The translations under genes and the position numbers were made by a program. From NCBI RefSeq assembly GCF_002209565.1, contig NZ_NJIH01000006.1, positions 372,001-436,000 of the forward strand: a stretch of DNA of 64,000 bases, in the 5' to 3' direction. Each line of letters starts with the position of its first letter. Position 1 is the first letter of the stretch. Under the pieces are notes generated by a model, which was not told where the DNA came from, searched no databases, and saw nothing but the letters and a program-made list of their open reading frames with translations. The DNA comes from Candidimonas nitroreducens. Its GTDB lineage: Bacteria > Pseudomonadota > Gammaproteobacteria > Burkholderiales > Burkholderiaceae_B. This document shows positions 9,319-18,304 of this stretch, piece by piece.

Positions 9319-10107
9319 TCAGCCCCGCAGCACCCCATCGGCATATAACTGATCGGCCAGCGCAATGAATTGCGCCACCGACAATTCCTCGGCGCGGGCG
9401 GTGTCGGGGATGCCCAGGGCGTCCCAGTCCAGGCCCTTGGCCCAGTCGCCCAGCGCGCGGCGCAGCATCTTGCGGCGCTGCGCGAAGGCCTTGGCCACGA
9501 CGCTCTCGAAGGCCGCCTGGCTGGACGGCTGCGGGCGCGACGAACCCAGGGGCTTCATGCGCACCACAGAAGACTGCACGCGCGGCGGCGGGTCGAAGGC
9601 CTCGGGCGGCACGTCGAACAGCTTGAACATGGCGTAGCGCGACTGCAGCATTACCGACAGGCGCCCGTAGTCGCCGGAACCGGGCAACGCGACCATGCGA
9701 TCCACGACCTCTTTCTGCAGCATGAAATGCTGGTCGCGCACCACATCGGCGAACAGCGACAAATGGAACAGCAGCGGGCTGGAGATGTTGTAGGGCAGAT
9801 TGCCGACGATGCGCAGGCCCTCGCCCAGCGCGGCGAAATCCACTTGCAAGGCGTCGGCCTGCACCACCCGCAGGCGTTCTTCGGGGTATTCGCGCCGCAG
9901 CCGCTCGCCCAGGTCGCGATCGATTTCCACCACGGTCAGGTACGGCAGGGCCTGCAGCAGCGGGCGCGTGAGCGCCGACAGGCCCGGGCCGATCTCGACC
10001 ATGGCGTCGCCCGGACGCGGGGCGATGGCCCGCACGATGGATTCGACCACCGCCTCATCGACCAGGAAATGCTGGCCGAAGCGCTTGCGCGCCTGGTGCC
10101 CGGACAC
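9319..10107 (-). CDS. rsmA: 16S rRNA (adenine1518-N6/adenine1519-N6)-dimethyltransferase
   Basis: RsmA (KsgA) dimethylates two adjacent adenines in helix 45 of 16S rRNA during small-subunit maturation. The protein is 262 residues, the usual length. Motifs are RFGQHFL at the N terminus, the SAM-binding [10 protein letters not shown], acidic VEIDRD, and the catalytic NLPYNIS. The [12 protein letters not shown] segment follows. The start is GTG at 10107, 7 nt after the surA stop, so it is co-transcribed with lptD-surA. In E. coli pdxA separates surA and rsmA; it is absent here. The 3' end faces R1 copy 2. Confidence 0.96.
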   Translation of the reverse strand: MSGHQARKRFGQHFLVDEAVVESIVRAIAPRPGDAMVEIGPGLSALTRPLLQALPYLTVVEIDRDLGERLRREYPEERLRVVQADALQVDFAALGEGLRIVGNLPYNISSPLLFHLSLFADVVRDQHFMLQKEVVDRMVALPGSGDYGRLSVMLQSRYAMFKLFDVPPEAFDPPPRVQSSVVRMKPLGSSRPQPSSQAAFESVVAKAFAQRRKMLRRALGDWAKGLDWDALGIPDTARAEELSVAQFIALADQLYADGVLRG

Positions 10108-10114
10108 GCCGCGC

Positions 10115-11665
10115 TCAGCCGGGGCGCCGGCTCGATTCCGGATCGAGCCTGTTGTCGATATAGGCCTTGCCGCGCAGTTGGCTGAGCCATGCTTCGTACG
10201 CGGGTTCTTCGCGGCGCTGGAACAGGATCTGGCGCGCCCGGATGCGCTTGTATTCCTGGGACATGTCTTTGGTGCGGCGGCCCTCGACCTCGATCAGATG
10301 CCAGCCGAAGGGCGAGCGCACCGGCTGGCTGACCTGGCCCGGCTGCAAGGCGTTCATGGCTTGTTCGAAGGCCGGCACGGTTTCGCCCGGGCTGAGCCAG
10401 CCCAGATCGCCGCCTTGAGGCGCGGTGGCGTCCTGCGAATACAGCCGTGCCAGATCGGCGAATTTCTCGCCGCTTTCGATGCGCTGGCGCAGGCGTTCCA
10501 GCAAGGCCTGCGCCTGGGAGTCGGACATCACCTTGGTGACCTTGATGAGGATATGGCGCGCATGCGTCTGGGTCACCATCATGGGCCCCTGCGGCATGGC
10601 CTGCGGCTGCGTCGGGCCCAGGCCCGCGGCAGGCTCGGGCGCCGCGGGAGCCGCGGCCGGCGCCGGCCGCTGCCCGGTGGGGCCGCGCGTCAGCACCTTC
10701 AGTATGTGAAAGCCGTTGCCGCTCTGGATGATGCCGCTGATCTGGCCGACCTGCAGCCCCTTGGTCGCATTGATGAACAGATCCGGCCAGCCGCCCACCG
10801 GCCGCACGCCCAATACCCCGCCATGCATGGCCTGGGCATCGTCGGACGAAGCCGCCGCGACGCTGGCGAAATCGGCGCCGGAGCGCAGCTTGGCGAGCAC
10901 GGACTCGGCCTTGCGGCGCAGTTCCGCGACTCGCTCGGTCGACGCCCCTTCCGGCACCGCCACCAGTATTTCGGCCAGGCCGAGCACGCGCGGCCCGCTT
11001 TGCGCGGGCGGCGGCGGAGCGGGCCGGGGCTGAGCCGGCGCGGCGGCGGGCGCCGCAGGCTGGCTCGGCTGGGCGGGCTGATTGCCCTGATTCTGCAAAT
11101 AGGAATCGACGTCGGCATCCGACACGACGATTTTCGTGTCGACCTCGCGCTGCCGCAATTTGTCGGTCAGGATTTCCTGGCGCAGAGTCAGCAAGTACTG
11201 ATCCCAGGGAACGCCGGTCTTGGGCACTTCCTGCTGCAGGCGCTCGACGCTGATGTGGTTGCGCTTGGCCACCGTCTCGACGGCCGCCTGCAGGTCGGCA
11301 TCGGTTGCCGCGATGCCCAGCGTGCGGGCTTCCTGGCGCAACAGCTCATCGGTGATCATGCGTTGCAGCACCTGGTGCTGCAAGGTCTTATAGTCGGGCA
11401 CGGCGATCTTCTCCGCCTTGAGCTGCGCGGCGACTATCTTTACCTGCACGTCGACCTGGCCCAAGGTGATCACGTGCTTGTTCACCACCGCCGCGATGCC
11501 ATCGACGAATTGTTCCGACTGCGGAGCCTGTTGCGCGGACTTGGCTGGCGCCGGCGCATGATGCGCGGCCGGCTTGCGCGCAGCCTGCGCAGGGCCGCAA
11601 GCCAGCGCCCCGAGCACCGGTACCCATAGCGCCGCGAGCCAGCGCTTCGTATCCGGACTATGCAT
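10115..11665 (-). CDS. surA: periplasmic peptidyl-prolyl isomerase/chaperone SurA
   Basis: Periplasmic chaperone that escorts outer-membrane beta-barrel proteins, including LptD, to the BAM complex. At 516 residues it is longer than E. coli SurA (428). It has a signal peptide with a likely cleavage after AQA (about residue 28) and an N-terminal chaperone domain ([20 protein letters not shown]). Two parvulin domains follow (one near [10 protein letters not shown]...[10 protein letters not shown], one near [10 protein letters not shown]...[11 protein letters not shown]). The extra length comes partly from a Pro/Ala/Gln-rich linker before the first parvulin domain (from [10 protein letters not shown] onward) and another between the domains. 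The ATG overlaps the lptD stop by one base (TAATG), so translation is coupled. Confidence 0.95.
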   Translation of the reverse strand: MHSPDTKRWLAALWVPVLGALACGPAQAARKPAAHHAPAPAKSAQQAPQSEQFVDGIAAVVNKHVITLGQVDVQVKIVAAQLKAEKIAVPDYKTLQHQVLQRMITDELLRQEARTLGIAATDADLQAAVETVAKRNHISVERLQQEVPKTGVPWDQYLLTLRQEILTDKLRQREVDTKIVVSDADVDSYLQNQGNQPAQPSQPAAPAAAPAQPRPAPPPPAQSGPRVLGLAEILVAVPEGASTERVAELRRKAESVLAKLRSGADFASVAAASSDDAQAMHGGVLGVRPVGGWPDLFINATKGLQVGQISGIIQSGNGFHILKVLTRGPTGQRPAPAAAPAAPEPAAGLGPTQPQAMPQGPMMVTQTHARHILIKVTKVMSDSQAQALLERLRQRIESGEKFADLARLYSQDATAPQGGDLGWLSPGETVPAFEQAMNALQPGQVSQPVRSPFGWHLIEVEGRRTKDMSQEYKRIRARQILFQRREEPAYEAWLSQLRGKAYIDNRLDPESSRRPG

Positions 11666-14049
11666 TATTCATACCTCTCGAAGGTAGTTTTTGGTGGGGT
11701 GGGCGTCGTAATCGGCTCGTAGCCGGTGATGGTCTTGCTCAGCAGGCTCATGGGGTCGGTGCCCAGCGAACCCAGGCCGGACAGCTCCAGCTGGAAGAAC
11801 AGGGCCGTGTTGGCCTCCTGGGCCGACACGGCGTAGCGCTGGAACACCACCCGCGCCGCCCAGCAGCAGTCGCCCTTGTATTCCAGACCCACCACCGCCT
11901 GGGTGGTGCGCTTGTCCTGCAGCGAATAGTCCCAGCGCCCCAGCCCATAGATTTTACTAGTGATGGGCCACTGGCCCGACAGGGTGAAACGCTCGGGGCT
12001 GCTGTAGTCGACATTGTTGTAGACAATGTCGGGATTGCTTACCGTCGCCGGGTAGCGCTGATAGCGATACGAAGCCGACAGGATCGCCAGCCGCTTGGGC
12101 TGCCACCTGAAGCCCGCCGACATTTCATCGCGCTCTCTGGAGTAGGGGCTGAACTGCGCGTCGAAGCGCGTGCTCAGGGTATCGGTCAGCGCGGCGCCGG
12201 CGCCCACCAGGAAATCGGACTTGGTGTTGGTGCGCGGGGCTTCGCCGGGCAGCGTAACCTGCTGATCCTCGAAATAGATGCGCTGCGCCGCCTGCAGGGT
12301 CAAGCGTTCGAAGCCGGTTTTCTCGTCCAGCCAGCGCGAAGTCAGCCCCAGGGTGATCTGATTGGCGTTGGCGATGCGATCCCAGCCTCCGCTGTACAGG
12401 TTCTCGCTGAAAGCCTGCGAGAAATTGAAAGAGGCCAGCGCGGTGTCGAAGACGGGCAGCTGCGACTGGTCGCGATACGGAATGCGCAGATAATAGATGC
12501 GCGGCTCCAGCGTCTGGATCGAGTCGTGGCCGAACAGGCTGGTATTGCGCTCGAAGGTCATGCCGGCGTCCAGGGACATGATCGGCAAGATCCGCGACTG
12601 GGTGCGCGGGTAGTTGGCCAGACCGTACCAGTCGGTGTTGTACTGGCTCATGTGCAGGCCGACCTTGGGCGTCAGGTACCAGCCCGCGTGCACGATGGGA
12701 TAAGACAGCGTGGTGTACGACGTGAAGCGCGTGCCGTCCGGCACCACATGATTGCCGTAGATCTGGCGGCCGTTGTAGTAGGCGCTGCCGAAGGCGGCAA
12801 TATCGCCCGAGTACACGGGCGAACGGAACTTCGTCACGTAATTGTCCGACTGCACGTCGAAGCCGCCCCAGCCGTAGCGCGCGCCTCGCACGTGCAGTTC
12901 CGGCAGCTTGTCGTAAGGCGGCAGGGTGTAGCTGGCGGTGGAGTCCTGCAAGGTCTGGTAGGTGTAGGTCTGCAGGTAGGCGCTCCAGTACTTCAGGCCG
13001 CTCCAGTTTACTTGCGCGACACTGGGCACCGTATTGGTAATGGCGTCGTTCAGGCCGAAAGAAGTGAAATCGCGGAAGTAATTGTCGTCCGACACGCGGC
13101 GCAGATCGTACATGGCGCTGAAGCCGCCGCCCAGGTTCTGGCTGTGCTTGGCGATGTACATCCAGCGCGGATTGCCGGTGTCCTGATCCTTGGGCAAATA
13201 GGCGCCGCTCAGCGAACCGTTGTAGCTGTCGCCCAGGTAGCGGAATTCACCACCCATTTCCAGGCCGCGCTTGCTCATGTACTTGGGAATCAGCGTCGCG
13301 TCGTAGTTCGGCGCAAGATTGAAGTAATAAGGCAGCGAGAATTGCAGGCCGCTATTGCTGGTGGTGCCGTAGGTCGGCAGCAAAAAGCCCGATTTGCGCT
13401 CTTTCTTGATGGGAAAGGTCAAATAGGGGGACGCAAGTATGGGCACGCTCTTGAAGTACAGCACGCCGTTGTGCGCCACGCCCTCGTTGGCGTCGAAATC
13501 CAGGTCGACCTTGGAAGACTCTATGTACCAGGACGGATCGGGGCACGGGCAGCCGGTGTAGACGGCCTGGTTCAGGCGCATCTTGCTGCGGCTCAGGATG
13601 TCGGCGCGCTCTGCGCTGCCCGAGCCGCCGTTGGCCCCCAGCCAGAAGTTCGGGTCATTCACCTGCCCCGTGCTGCTGTTGACGTTGTAGTCCAGCTCGG
13701 GGCCCGTGACGATGCTGGCATCGCGCATGATCAGGCCATGCCCGACCACGTGCACCTGGCCGGTGTTGCGCTGATAGTCGATGCGGTCGCCCTTGACCAC
13801 GGAATCGATGCGGCGCACCTCGGCCGCGCCGCTCAGCGTAACCTTGCCGTCCGGGTCGGACTCGACCTTGTCGCCCACCAGGAACACCGACATCTGGTCT
13901 TCGTTCAGTTTCGTGTGCAGCTGCAGATTGGGCGAGACGGCCAGCCCGGGCAGCGTGGCGGCCTGGCTGCCCCCGGCCGCGGGCGGTTCGGCCCGCGCCG
14001 CCGGCAGGGCCGCCAGGGCCACAAATAGCATCCACCAAACCCAACGCAC
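11665..14049 (-). CDS. lptD: LPS-assembly outer membrane protein LptD
   Basis: Outer-membrane beta-barrel that inserts lipopolysaccharide into the outer leaflet together with LptE. It has 794 residues, normal for betaproteobacteria. Seen are an N-terminal signal peptide ending ARA, an OstA/jellyroll region (VSGDKVESDPDGKVTLSG-like, residues about 50-160), and a long barrel domain with YLTFPIKKERKSGFLLP and SKRGLEMGGEFRYL. The cysteines used for interdomain disulfides are visible as a CPC pair after the jellyroll and a CC pair (GDCCW) near the C terminus; a counterpart of E. coli Cys31 at the mature N terminus is not seen. First gene of lptD-surA-rsmA; divergent from amgK. Confidence 0.96.
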   Translation of the reverse strand: MRWVWWMLFVALAALPAARAEPPAAGGSQAATLPGLAVSPNLQLHTKLNEDQMSVFLVGDKVESDPDGKVTLSGAAEVRRIDSVVKGDRIDYQRNTGQVHVVGHGLIMRDASIVTGPELDYNVNSSTGQVNDPNFWLGANGGSGSAERADILSRSKMRLNQAVYTGCPCPDPSWYIESSKVDLDFDANEGVAHNGVLYFKSVPILASPYLTFPIKKERKSGFLLPTYGTTSNSGLQFSLPYYFNLAPNYDATLIPKYMSKRGLEMGGEFRYLGDSYNGSLSGAYLPKDQDTGNPRWMYIAKHSQNLGGGFSAMYDLRRVSDDNYFRDFTSFGLNDAITNTVPSVAQVNWSGLKYWSAYLQTYTYQTLQDSTASYTLPPYDKLPELHVRGARYGWGGFDVQSDNYVTKFRSPVYSGDIAAFGSAYYNGRQIYGNHVVPDGTRFTSYTTLSYPIVHAGWYLTPKVGLHMSQYNTDWYGLANYPRTQSRILPIMSLDAGMTFERNTSLFGHDSIQTLEPRIYYLRIPYRDQSQLPVFDTALASFNFSQAFSENLYSGGWDRIANANQITLGLTSRWLDEKTGFERLTLQAAQRIYFEDQQVTLPGEAPRTNTKSDFLVGAGAALTDTLSTRFDAQFSPYSRERDEMSAGFRWQPKRLAILSASYRYQRYPATVSNPDIVYNNVDYSSPERFTLSGQWPITSKIYGLGRWDYSLQDKRTTQAVVGLEYKGDCCWAARVVFQRYAVSAQEANTALFFQLELSGLGSLGTDPMSLLSKTITGYEPITTPTPPKTTFERYE

Positions 14050-14123
14050 GAGCCTTACGTCTCCAAGAATGAACCGACACCTGCCGCGGCCCCGGCACCG
14101 CCCGCAACGCTCGGCGACCCGGT

Positions 14124-14129
14124 ATTATA
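14124..14129 (-). promoter_or_regulatory. candidate -10 box for lptD-surA-rsmA
   Basis: A perfect TATAAT on the minus strand, about 75 nt upstream of the lptD start, in the 161-nt gap between divergent lptD and amgK. The position 17 nt further upstream does not resemble TTGACA, so the promoter assignment rests on the -10 alone. lptD is sigma-E controlled in E. coli, but no sigma-E consensus was recognised here. Confidence 0.4.
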
Positions 14130-14210
14130 GAGAACAACGCAGCCCAGGGAAGCTCCGAGGCGGCCGGGCCGGCTGCCGCCTCCCGCAGGGCGCATTTTCA
14201 TGGAGTAACT

Positions 14211-15254
14211 TTGAATTCCAGTCCCGACCCGCGGCTTGCCGCCGTACAGAACTGGCTGAGGCAGGTCGCCCCGGCCCACGGCCTGGACGCCGACAGCCTT
14301 GCGCCGGCCTCCAGCGACGCGAGCTTTCGCCGCTACTTCCGCGTCCACGGCCAGGACGGCCGCACGGCCATCGTCATGGATGCGCCGCCCGAACACGAAG
14401 ACTGCCGCCCCTTCCTGCACGTGGACGGCCTGCTGCGGGACGCCGGCCTGAATGTGCCCAACATCTTAGCGCAAGATCTGCGGCTGGGCCTGCTGTTGCT
14501 GTCCGACTTAGGTGAAAAAACATATTACCAAGCCATCCAGGAAGGCCTGGACGACGCGCGCCTGCAGGCGCTGTATCGGCAGGCCCTGGCCGCGCTCGTC
14601 AGTATGCAGCGGGCGGCCACCACCGGCCTGCCCTCCTACGATCCGCAGCGCCTGGCCCAGGAACTGGCCATTTTCCCCGAATGGTATGCGACCAGGCACT
14701 GCGGCGCCGAACTCGGCCCGCAAGACCAGGATATCCTGCAACAAGCCTTTGCCGCGCTGATCGCCGACAATGTCCGCCAGCCCACCGTGCTGGTGCACCG
14801 CGACTTCCATTCGCCCAACCTGATGCTGTGCGAGACGCCGCGCCACGGCGCCAACCCCGGCATCATCGACTTCCAGGACGCCCTGGCCGGCCCGCTCACC
14901 TACGACCTCGCCTCGCTGGTCATGGACGCGCGCACCACCTGGGAAGAACCGCAGCAGCTCGACTGGGCGATCCGCTACTGGGAAGCCGCACGCGCCGCCG
15001 GCATCGGCATTGCCGCCGACTTCGCCGACTTCCACCGCGCCTACGAATGGATGAGCCTGCAGCGCAACCTGCGCATACTCGGCGTCTTCGCCCGCCTGGC
15101 CTACCGCGACGGCAAGCGCCACTATCTGCAGCACATGGCTCGCGTCAACGCCTACGTGCGCCAGGTCGCCTCGCGCTACAGCGTCTTCTTCCCCCTGCTG
15201 CGCCTGCTCGACCGCATCGATGACCGCCAGGTCACCAGCGGATACACCTTCTGA
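14211..15254 (+). CDS. amgK: N-acetylmuramate/N-acetylglucosamine anomeric kinase
   Basis: Cytoplasmic sugar kinase of the aminoglycoside-phosphotransferase fold. It phosphorylates N-acetylmuramate at C1 in the cell-wall recycling route that bypasses de novo MurA/MurB synthesis. The 347 residues contain the catalytic loop HRDFHSPNLM (from residue 196), the metal-binding IIDFQDALAGP, and an N-terminal SDASFRRYFRV block. The start is TTG at 14211 with GGAG 5 nt upstream plus spacer; no ATG gives a better N terminus. The stop overlaps the murU ATG by one base (TGATG). The amgK-murU pair beside lptD is the arrangement known from Pseudomonas and many betaproteobacteria, which supports the specific name over a generic phosphotransferase. 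Confidence 0.92.
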   Translation: MNSSPDPRLAAVQNWLRQVAPAHGLDADSLAPASSDASFRRYFRVHGQDGRTAIVMDAPPEHEDCRPFLHVDGLLRDAGLNVPNILAQDLRLGLLLLSDLGEKTYYQAIQEGLDDARLQALYRQALAALVSMQRAATTGLPSYDPQRLAQELAIFPEWYATRHCGAELGPQDQDILQQAFAALIADNVRQPTVLVHRDFHSPNLMLCETPRHGANPGIIDFQDALAGPLTYDLASLVMDARTTWEEPQQLDWAIRYWEAARAAGIGIAADFADFHRAYEWMSLQRNLRILGVFARLAYRDGKRHYLQHMARVNAYVRQVASRYSVFFPLLRLLDRIDDRQVTSGYTF

Positions 15255-16114
15255 TGCGCGCCATGATTCTCGCCGCCGGCCGGGGCGAGCGCATGCGGCC
15301 CCTGACTGACACCCTGCCCAAGCCGTTGCTGTCGGCGGCAGGCAAGCCCCTGATCGTCTGGCACATCGAACGCCTGGTGCGCGCCGGCATACGCGAGATC
15401 ATCATCAACCATGCCTGGCTCGGTCGGCTTATCGAAGAACGCCTGGGCGACGGCCGGCGCTACGGGGCTAGTATCTCGTATTCCGCGGAAAGGCAGGCCC
15501 TGGAGACTGCCGGGGGCATCGCCCAAGCCCTGGAATTCTTCCGCGGCGAGCCCTTTCTGGTCGTCAACGGCGATATCTGGTGCGAGTGGGATCCGGCCGA
15601 AGCCTTGGGCCGGCAAACCGAACTGGCCGCGGCAGGCCTGCAGGCCTGGCTGCTGCTGGTGCCCAATCCGCCCCACCATCCGGGGGGCGACTTCGAGCTG
15701 CAGGCCGACGGCATGCTGCGCGACCCCGCCACAGACACGCCGCAAGCCGCCGCCAGTCGGGACGCCGGCGCTGCCGACATGGGCGGCGCCGGCTCGCATA
15801 CGGCGGCCGATGCGCATCCCGGCGCCCGAACTGCGCGCGGTGCGGCGGCCGCCAGCGGATCCGACACGCGGCGGTATACCTATTCCGGCATCGGCGTTTA
15901 TCATCCGGCGCTCTTTTCCGGCCTGGAAAAAGACCGGCCGGCACCGCTCGCCCCGCTGCTGCGCCAGGCCATGCGGGCCGGGCAGGTGGCGGGCCGGGTA
16001 TACGAGGGCACCTGGATCGACGTCGGCACGCCGCAGCGGCTACGCGAAATAGACTGCCTGCTGGGCGCGCGCGCCGGAACCGCGAGCGCGGCAGCAAGCC
16101 CCAAGGCCTGTTGA
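15254..16114 (+). CDS. murU: N-acetylmuramate alpha-1-phosphate uridylyltransferase
   Basis: Sugar-1-phosphate nucleotidyltransferase making UDP-MurNAc from MurNAc-1-phosphate, the step after AmgK. The N-terminal signature is MILAAGRGERMRPLTDTLPKPLL; other family blocks are FLVVNGDIW and YSGIGVYHPALF near the C-terminal half, then EGTWIDVGTPQRL. The protein is 286 residues against about 225-240 for characterised MurU. The surplus lies mainly in an Ala/Gly/Asp-rich segment at roughly residues 158-205, placed before the YTYSGIGVY strand, plus a short Ala-rich tail. Catalytic motifs are intact, so the insertion is probably a surface loop. Translation is coupled to amgK by a 1-nt overlap. Confidence 0.9.
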   Translation: MRAMILAAGRGERMRPLTDTLPKPLLSAAGKPLIVWHIERLVRAGIREIIINHAWLGRLIEERLGDGRRYGASISYSAERQALETAGGIAQALEFFRGEPFLVVNGDIWCEWDPAEALGRQTELAAAGLQAWLLLVPNPPHHPGGDFELQADGMLRDPATDTPQAAASRDAGAADMGGAGSHTAADAHPGARTARGAAAASGSDTRRYTYSGIGVYHPALFSGLEKDRPAPLAPLLRQAMRAGQVAGRVYEGTWIDVGTPQRLREIDCLLGARAGTASAAASPKAC

Positions 16115-16390
16115 CACGGCAAAAAGCGCCATACCGGCAAGCATATGGGCTCCGGGCCAAGCCGCGCGACCGGCCGCTTCGGGCAGCGAGCCCGCAAGCA
16201 AGCATGGCGCCCCTGCCCCACCAGGGTGGATATCACAAGCCAGCAACGCTACACTGACGGGGTCGCCGCCGCGGCCCGGATGTATCAAAATCCGGAAAAA
16301 CGCAAGCAAAACCATCTGTCACCGCTTGCGCATCAAATTCCAGACTAAGCTTTAAAAATTTTTTCGGCTCCCCCTGTCCGCCGGAAGGGC

Positions 16391-17128
16391 ATGCCGCAAG
16401 CCATACAGGATATCTCTACAATGCCCGGTTTTGGTTCCTCCAAGCGCCCCGCCTTCAAACCCACCGCCTACGGCAGCACGCGCCGCACGCGCCGTGTGCC
16501 GCGCTGGCTGGTACTGCTGCTGACGGGCGTCGTGCTAGGCGCCGGAGGCCTGCTGTTCCTGCAGAAGAACTACGGGCCGCCACGGCTTACGGTAGAGCAG
16601 TCCGAACAGCTGCACAACGACCTGAACAACAGCAACCTGGACAAGCAGCGCCTGCAGTCGCAACTGAACCAGGCCACGCGCGACCTGAGCGCCGCCCGCA
16701 GCAAGATCGGCAGCCTGACGACCCAGGTGCAGCAGGCCCAGGCCCAAGTGGCCAAGACCGCCAGCGACCTGCAGCTGTTCGTCAATGCCATGCCGCCCGG
16801 CCCGCGCGGCACGTCGCCGGGCATACGCTCGGCCGCCTTCGAGAACAATGCCGGCAATCTGGACTATCAGATCCTCATCATGCAAGATCCGGCAAAAAAG
16901 ATCGCCACCTACCAGGGCACCCTGGAACTGGTCGTCGCCGGCAATTACACCAGCGGCAAACACGCCAATATCACTCTGCCCATCGGCGACACCAGCCTGC
17001 AGCAATACGTGTTCGTGCGCGGCAGCGTGCAGTTGCCCGACGGCTTCAGCGCCCGCCAGGTAACCATACGCCTGACCGATGGCAACAAGCGCCTGAGCGC
17101 GACCCGCACCCTGCGCGTATCGCGCTGA
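16391..17128 (+). CDS. coiled-coil single-pass membrane protein, unknown function
   Basis: A 245-residue protein with no function I can assign; it resembles the conserved proteobacterial DUF6776-type proteins in layout, which is a tentative match. From the N terminus it has a basic Arg-rich segment, one transmembrane helix (about residues 38-57, WLVLLLTGVVLGAGGLLFL), and a coiled coil rich in Gln, Asn and Leu (about 68-125). A C-terminal beta-rich domain begins at about residue 145. The topology implies the C-terminal domain is periplasmic. A second ATG at 16421 (MPGFGSS) is an equally possible start and would drop ten residues. The 276-nt gap upstream is otherwise empty apart from an A/T run near 16350. 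Confidence 0.75.
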   Translation: MPQAIQDISTMPGFGSSKRPAFKPTAYGSTRRTRRVPRWLVLLLTGVVLGAGGLLFLQKNYGPPRLTVEQSEQLHNDLNNSNLDKQRLQSQLNQATRDLSAARSKIGSLTTQVQQAQAQVAKTASDLQLFVNAMPPGPRGTSPGIRSAAFENNAGNLDYQILIMQDPAKKIATYQGTLELVVAGNYTSGKHANITLPIGDTSLQQYVFVRGSVQLPDGFSARQVTIRLTDGNKRLSATRTLRVSR

Positions 17129-17189
17129 CGAGCCAGAGCACCGGGGCGCTGCGACAGCAATGGTGCTGCGCGCACGCCCCCGCTTCAAT

Positions 17190-17218
17190 TTGACAGCCCG
17201 GGCCCGATTGCGCATAAT
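17190..17218 (+). promoter_or_regulatory. sigma-70 promoter of tRNA-Lys
   Basis: A -35 TTGACA at 17190-17195 and a -10 CATAAT at 17213-17218 are separated by 17 nt. That is a near-consensus housekeeping promoter. Transcription would start near 17225, about 26 nt before the mature tRNA 5' end. Confidence 0.85.
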
Positions 17219-17250
17219 TTCGCTCTTTCGCCGGTTGTTTTCGTCCATAC

Positions 17251-17326
17251 GGGTCGTTAGCTCAGTTGGTAGAGCACCGGACTTTTAATCCGATGGTCGC
17301 GCGTTCGAGTCGCGCACGACCCACCA
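17251..17326 (+). tRNA. tRNA-Lys (anticodon TTT)
   Basis: A 76-nt cloverleaf. The 7-bp acceptor stem pairs GGGTCGT with ACGACCC. The D-arm contains AGCTCAGTTGGTAGAGC. The anticodon loop CTTTTAA gives anticodon TTT, and the T-arm holds GTTCGAGT. The 3' CCA is encoded (17324-17326). The UUU anticodon is a substrate for MnmC, encoded 6 kb downstream. A strong promoter lies upstream and a rho-independent terminator follows. Confidence 0.98.
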
Positions 17327-17352
17327 AAAACCGCCAGCGAAATCAAGCATCC

Positions 17353-17377
17353 AGCCCACCTGCCCGGTGGGCTTTTT
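17353..17377 (+). terminator. rho-independent terminator after tRNA-Lys
   Basis: Stem AGCCCACC (17353-17360) pairs with GGTGGGCT (17366-17373) across a 5-nt loop and is followed directly by TTTT. It sits 27 nt after the tRNA 3' end. Confidence 0.88.
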
Positions 17378-17520
17378 GCTTTGCAGCCCAATGTTCAAAG
17401 AGGCTTTCCGCCTACCCGATGGCCCCTACGCCCATGAGCCGCGCTGGCCACGCTGCTGCTGTTCGCCAATACGGAGCAACCTATAATGCCAGTCTTATCA
17501 ATTCCCCGGGTGAAAGGCGC

Positions 17521-18204
17521 ATGAGGCGGCTTGCGCAATTATCCAGACTCATGGCGCCTGGGCTGGCAGCAATGCTGCTTGCCGGGTGCGGCGGCTGCGA
17601 CATCATGGATCCGTCGGCCTCTGACTCGCTGGCGTGCATGCCGGCGCTGGCGGCGGCGATCGTGGCGCTGCCGGTGCGCCCCTTGATGGATGCCCACGAA
17701 CAGCAAGAATTCAAATCCCGGCGTCCGGTCTGGCATCTGGCCGCCGCACAAAAATTCGGCGAGCTCGAATTGCCTGCCGGCACCACCGTCTACCTGTATC
17801 TCAATGCCCCCGAAGATCGTACTCGTGTCACACAGGAAAGCATGGACGAGATCCAGCTTCCCGCCAGCGGCATGACATGGCGCGGAACAAAACTGTACGG
17901 ACATATGCTGCGCGCCGAATACGAGCAAACATACTGGCTGGTTCGGCTGACGGAGAATCAGCCGGTGCAGGGCTGGCCTTGCGCGCGGGGCGCCGCTACG
18001 CTGTGGAACGATGGCAATTTGCGCGGCTGCCGGCTTGCCACCGACCATCGCGTAAGCGGCAAGCTCGAGACGGAGCCCGGCGCGACCGTACACACCCTGC
18101 AGGCGGGCAGCGAAATACTGGTCTTCGCGGACGCGCTGAAATACACCACCGACGGTGGCCGGCAACAACGGCTGGAGCACTGGTCGCACGATCCGCAGCC
18201 ATAA
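17521..18204 (+). CDS. hypothetical lipoprotein
   Basis: A 227-residue protein I do not recognise. The N terminus is a lipoprotein signal: MRRLAQLSRL, a hydrophobic stretch, then lipobox L20-A21-G22-C23, so it is probably anchored to a membrane through Cys23. The mature part has four further Cys residues in the second half or near the N terminus (GGCDIMD, LACMP, WPCARG, RGCRL), which could form disulfides in the periplasm. ATG 17521 is preceded by GTGAAAGG. The frame is open upstream to 17266, but this would run through the tRNA gene and is rejected. No operon partner; the next gene is convergent. Confidence 0.7.
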   Translation: MRRLAQLSRLMAPGLAAMLLAGCGGCDIMDPSASDSLACMPALAAAIVALPVRPLMDAHEQQEFKSRRPVWHLAAAQKFGELELPAGTTVYLYLNAPEDRTRVTQESMDEIQLPASGMTWRGTKLYGHMLRAEYEQTYWLVRLTENQPVQGWPCARGAATLWNDGNLRGCRLATDHRVSGKLETEPGATVHTLQAGSEILVFADALKYTTDGGRQQRLEHWSHDPQP

Positions 18205-18304
18205 CGCCGATACGCAGTTGTCCCCAGCTTCTGTGGACAAGCCTTGGGATAGTCCGCGAACATTGCGAAAAAACGCTGCAAGAACAAGCCTCTGCAGCCA
18301 GCGG

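Noticed and set aside
17266-17520. upstream extension of the lipoprotein frame
   Set aside because: Would begin inside tRNA-Lys; the lipoprotein signal starts cleanly at 17521.
18219-18241. TTGTCCCCAG...CTGTGGACAA, part resembling a DnaA box
   Set aside because: Only one imperfect box, no A/T-rich unwinding region and no dnaA, dnaN or gyrB nearby, so not an origin; probably a weak hairpin between convergent genes.
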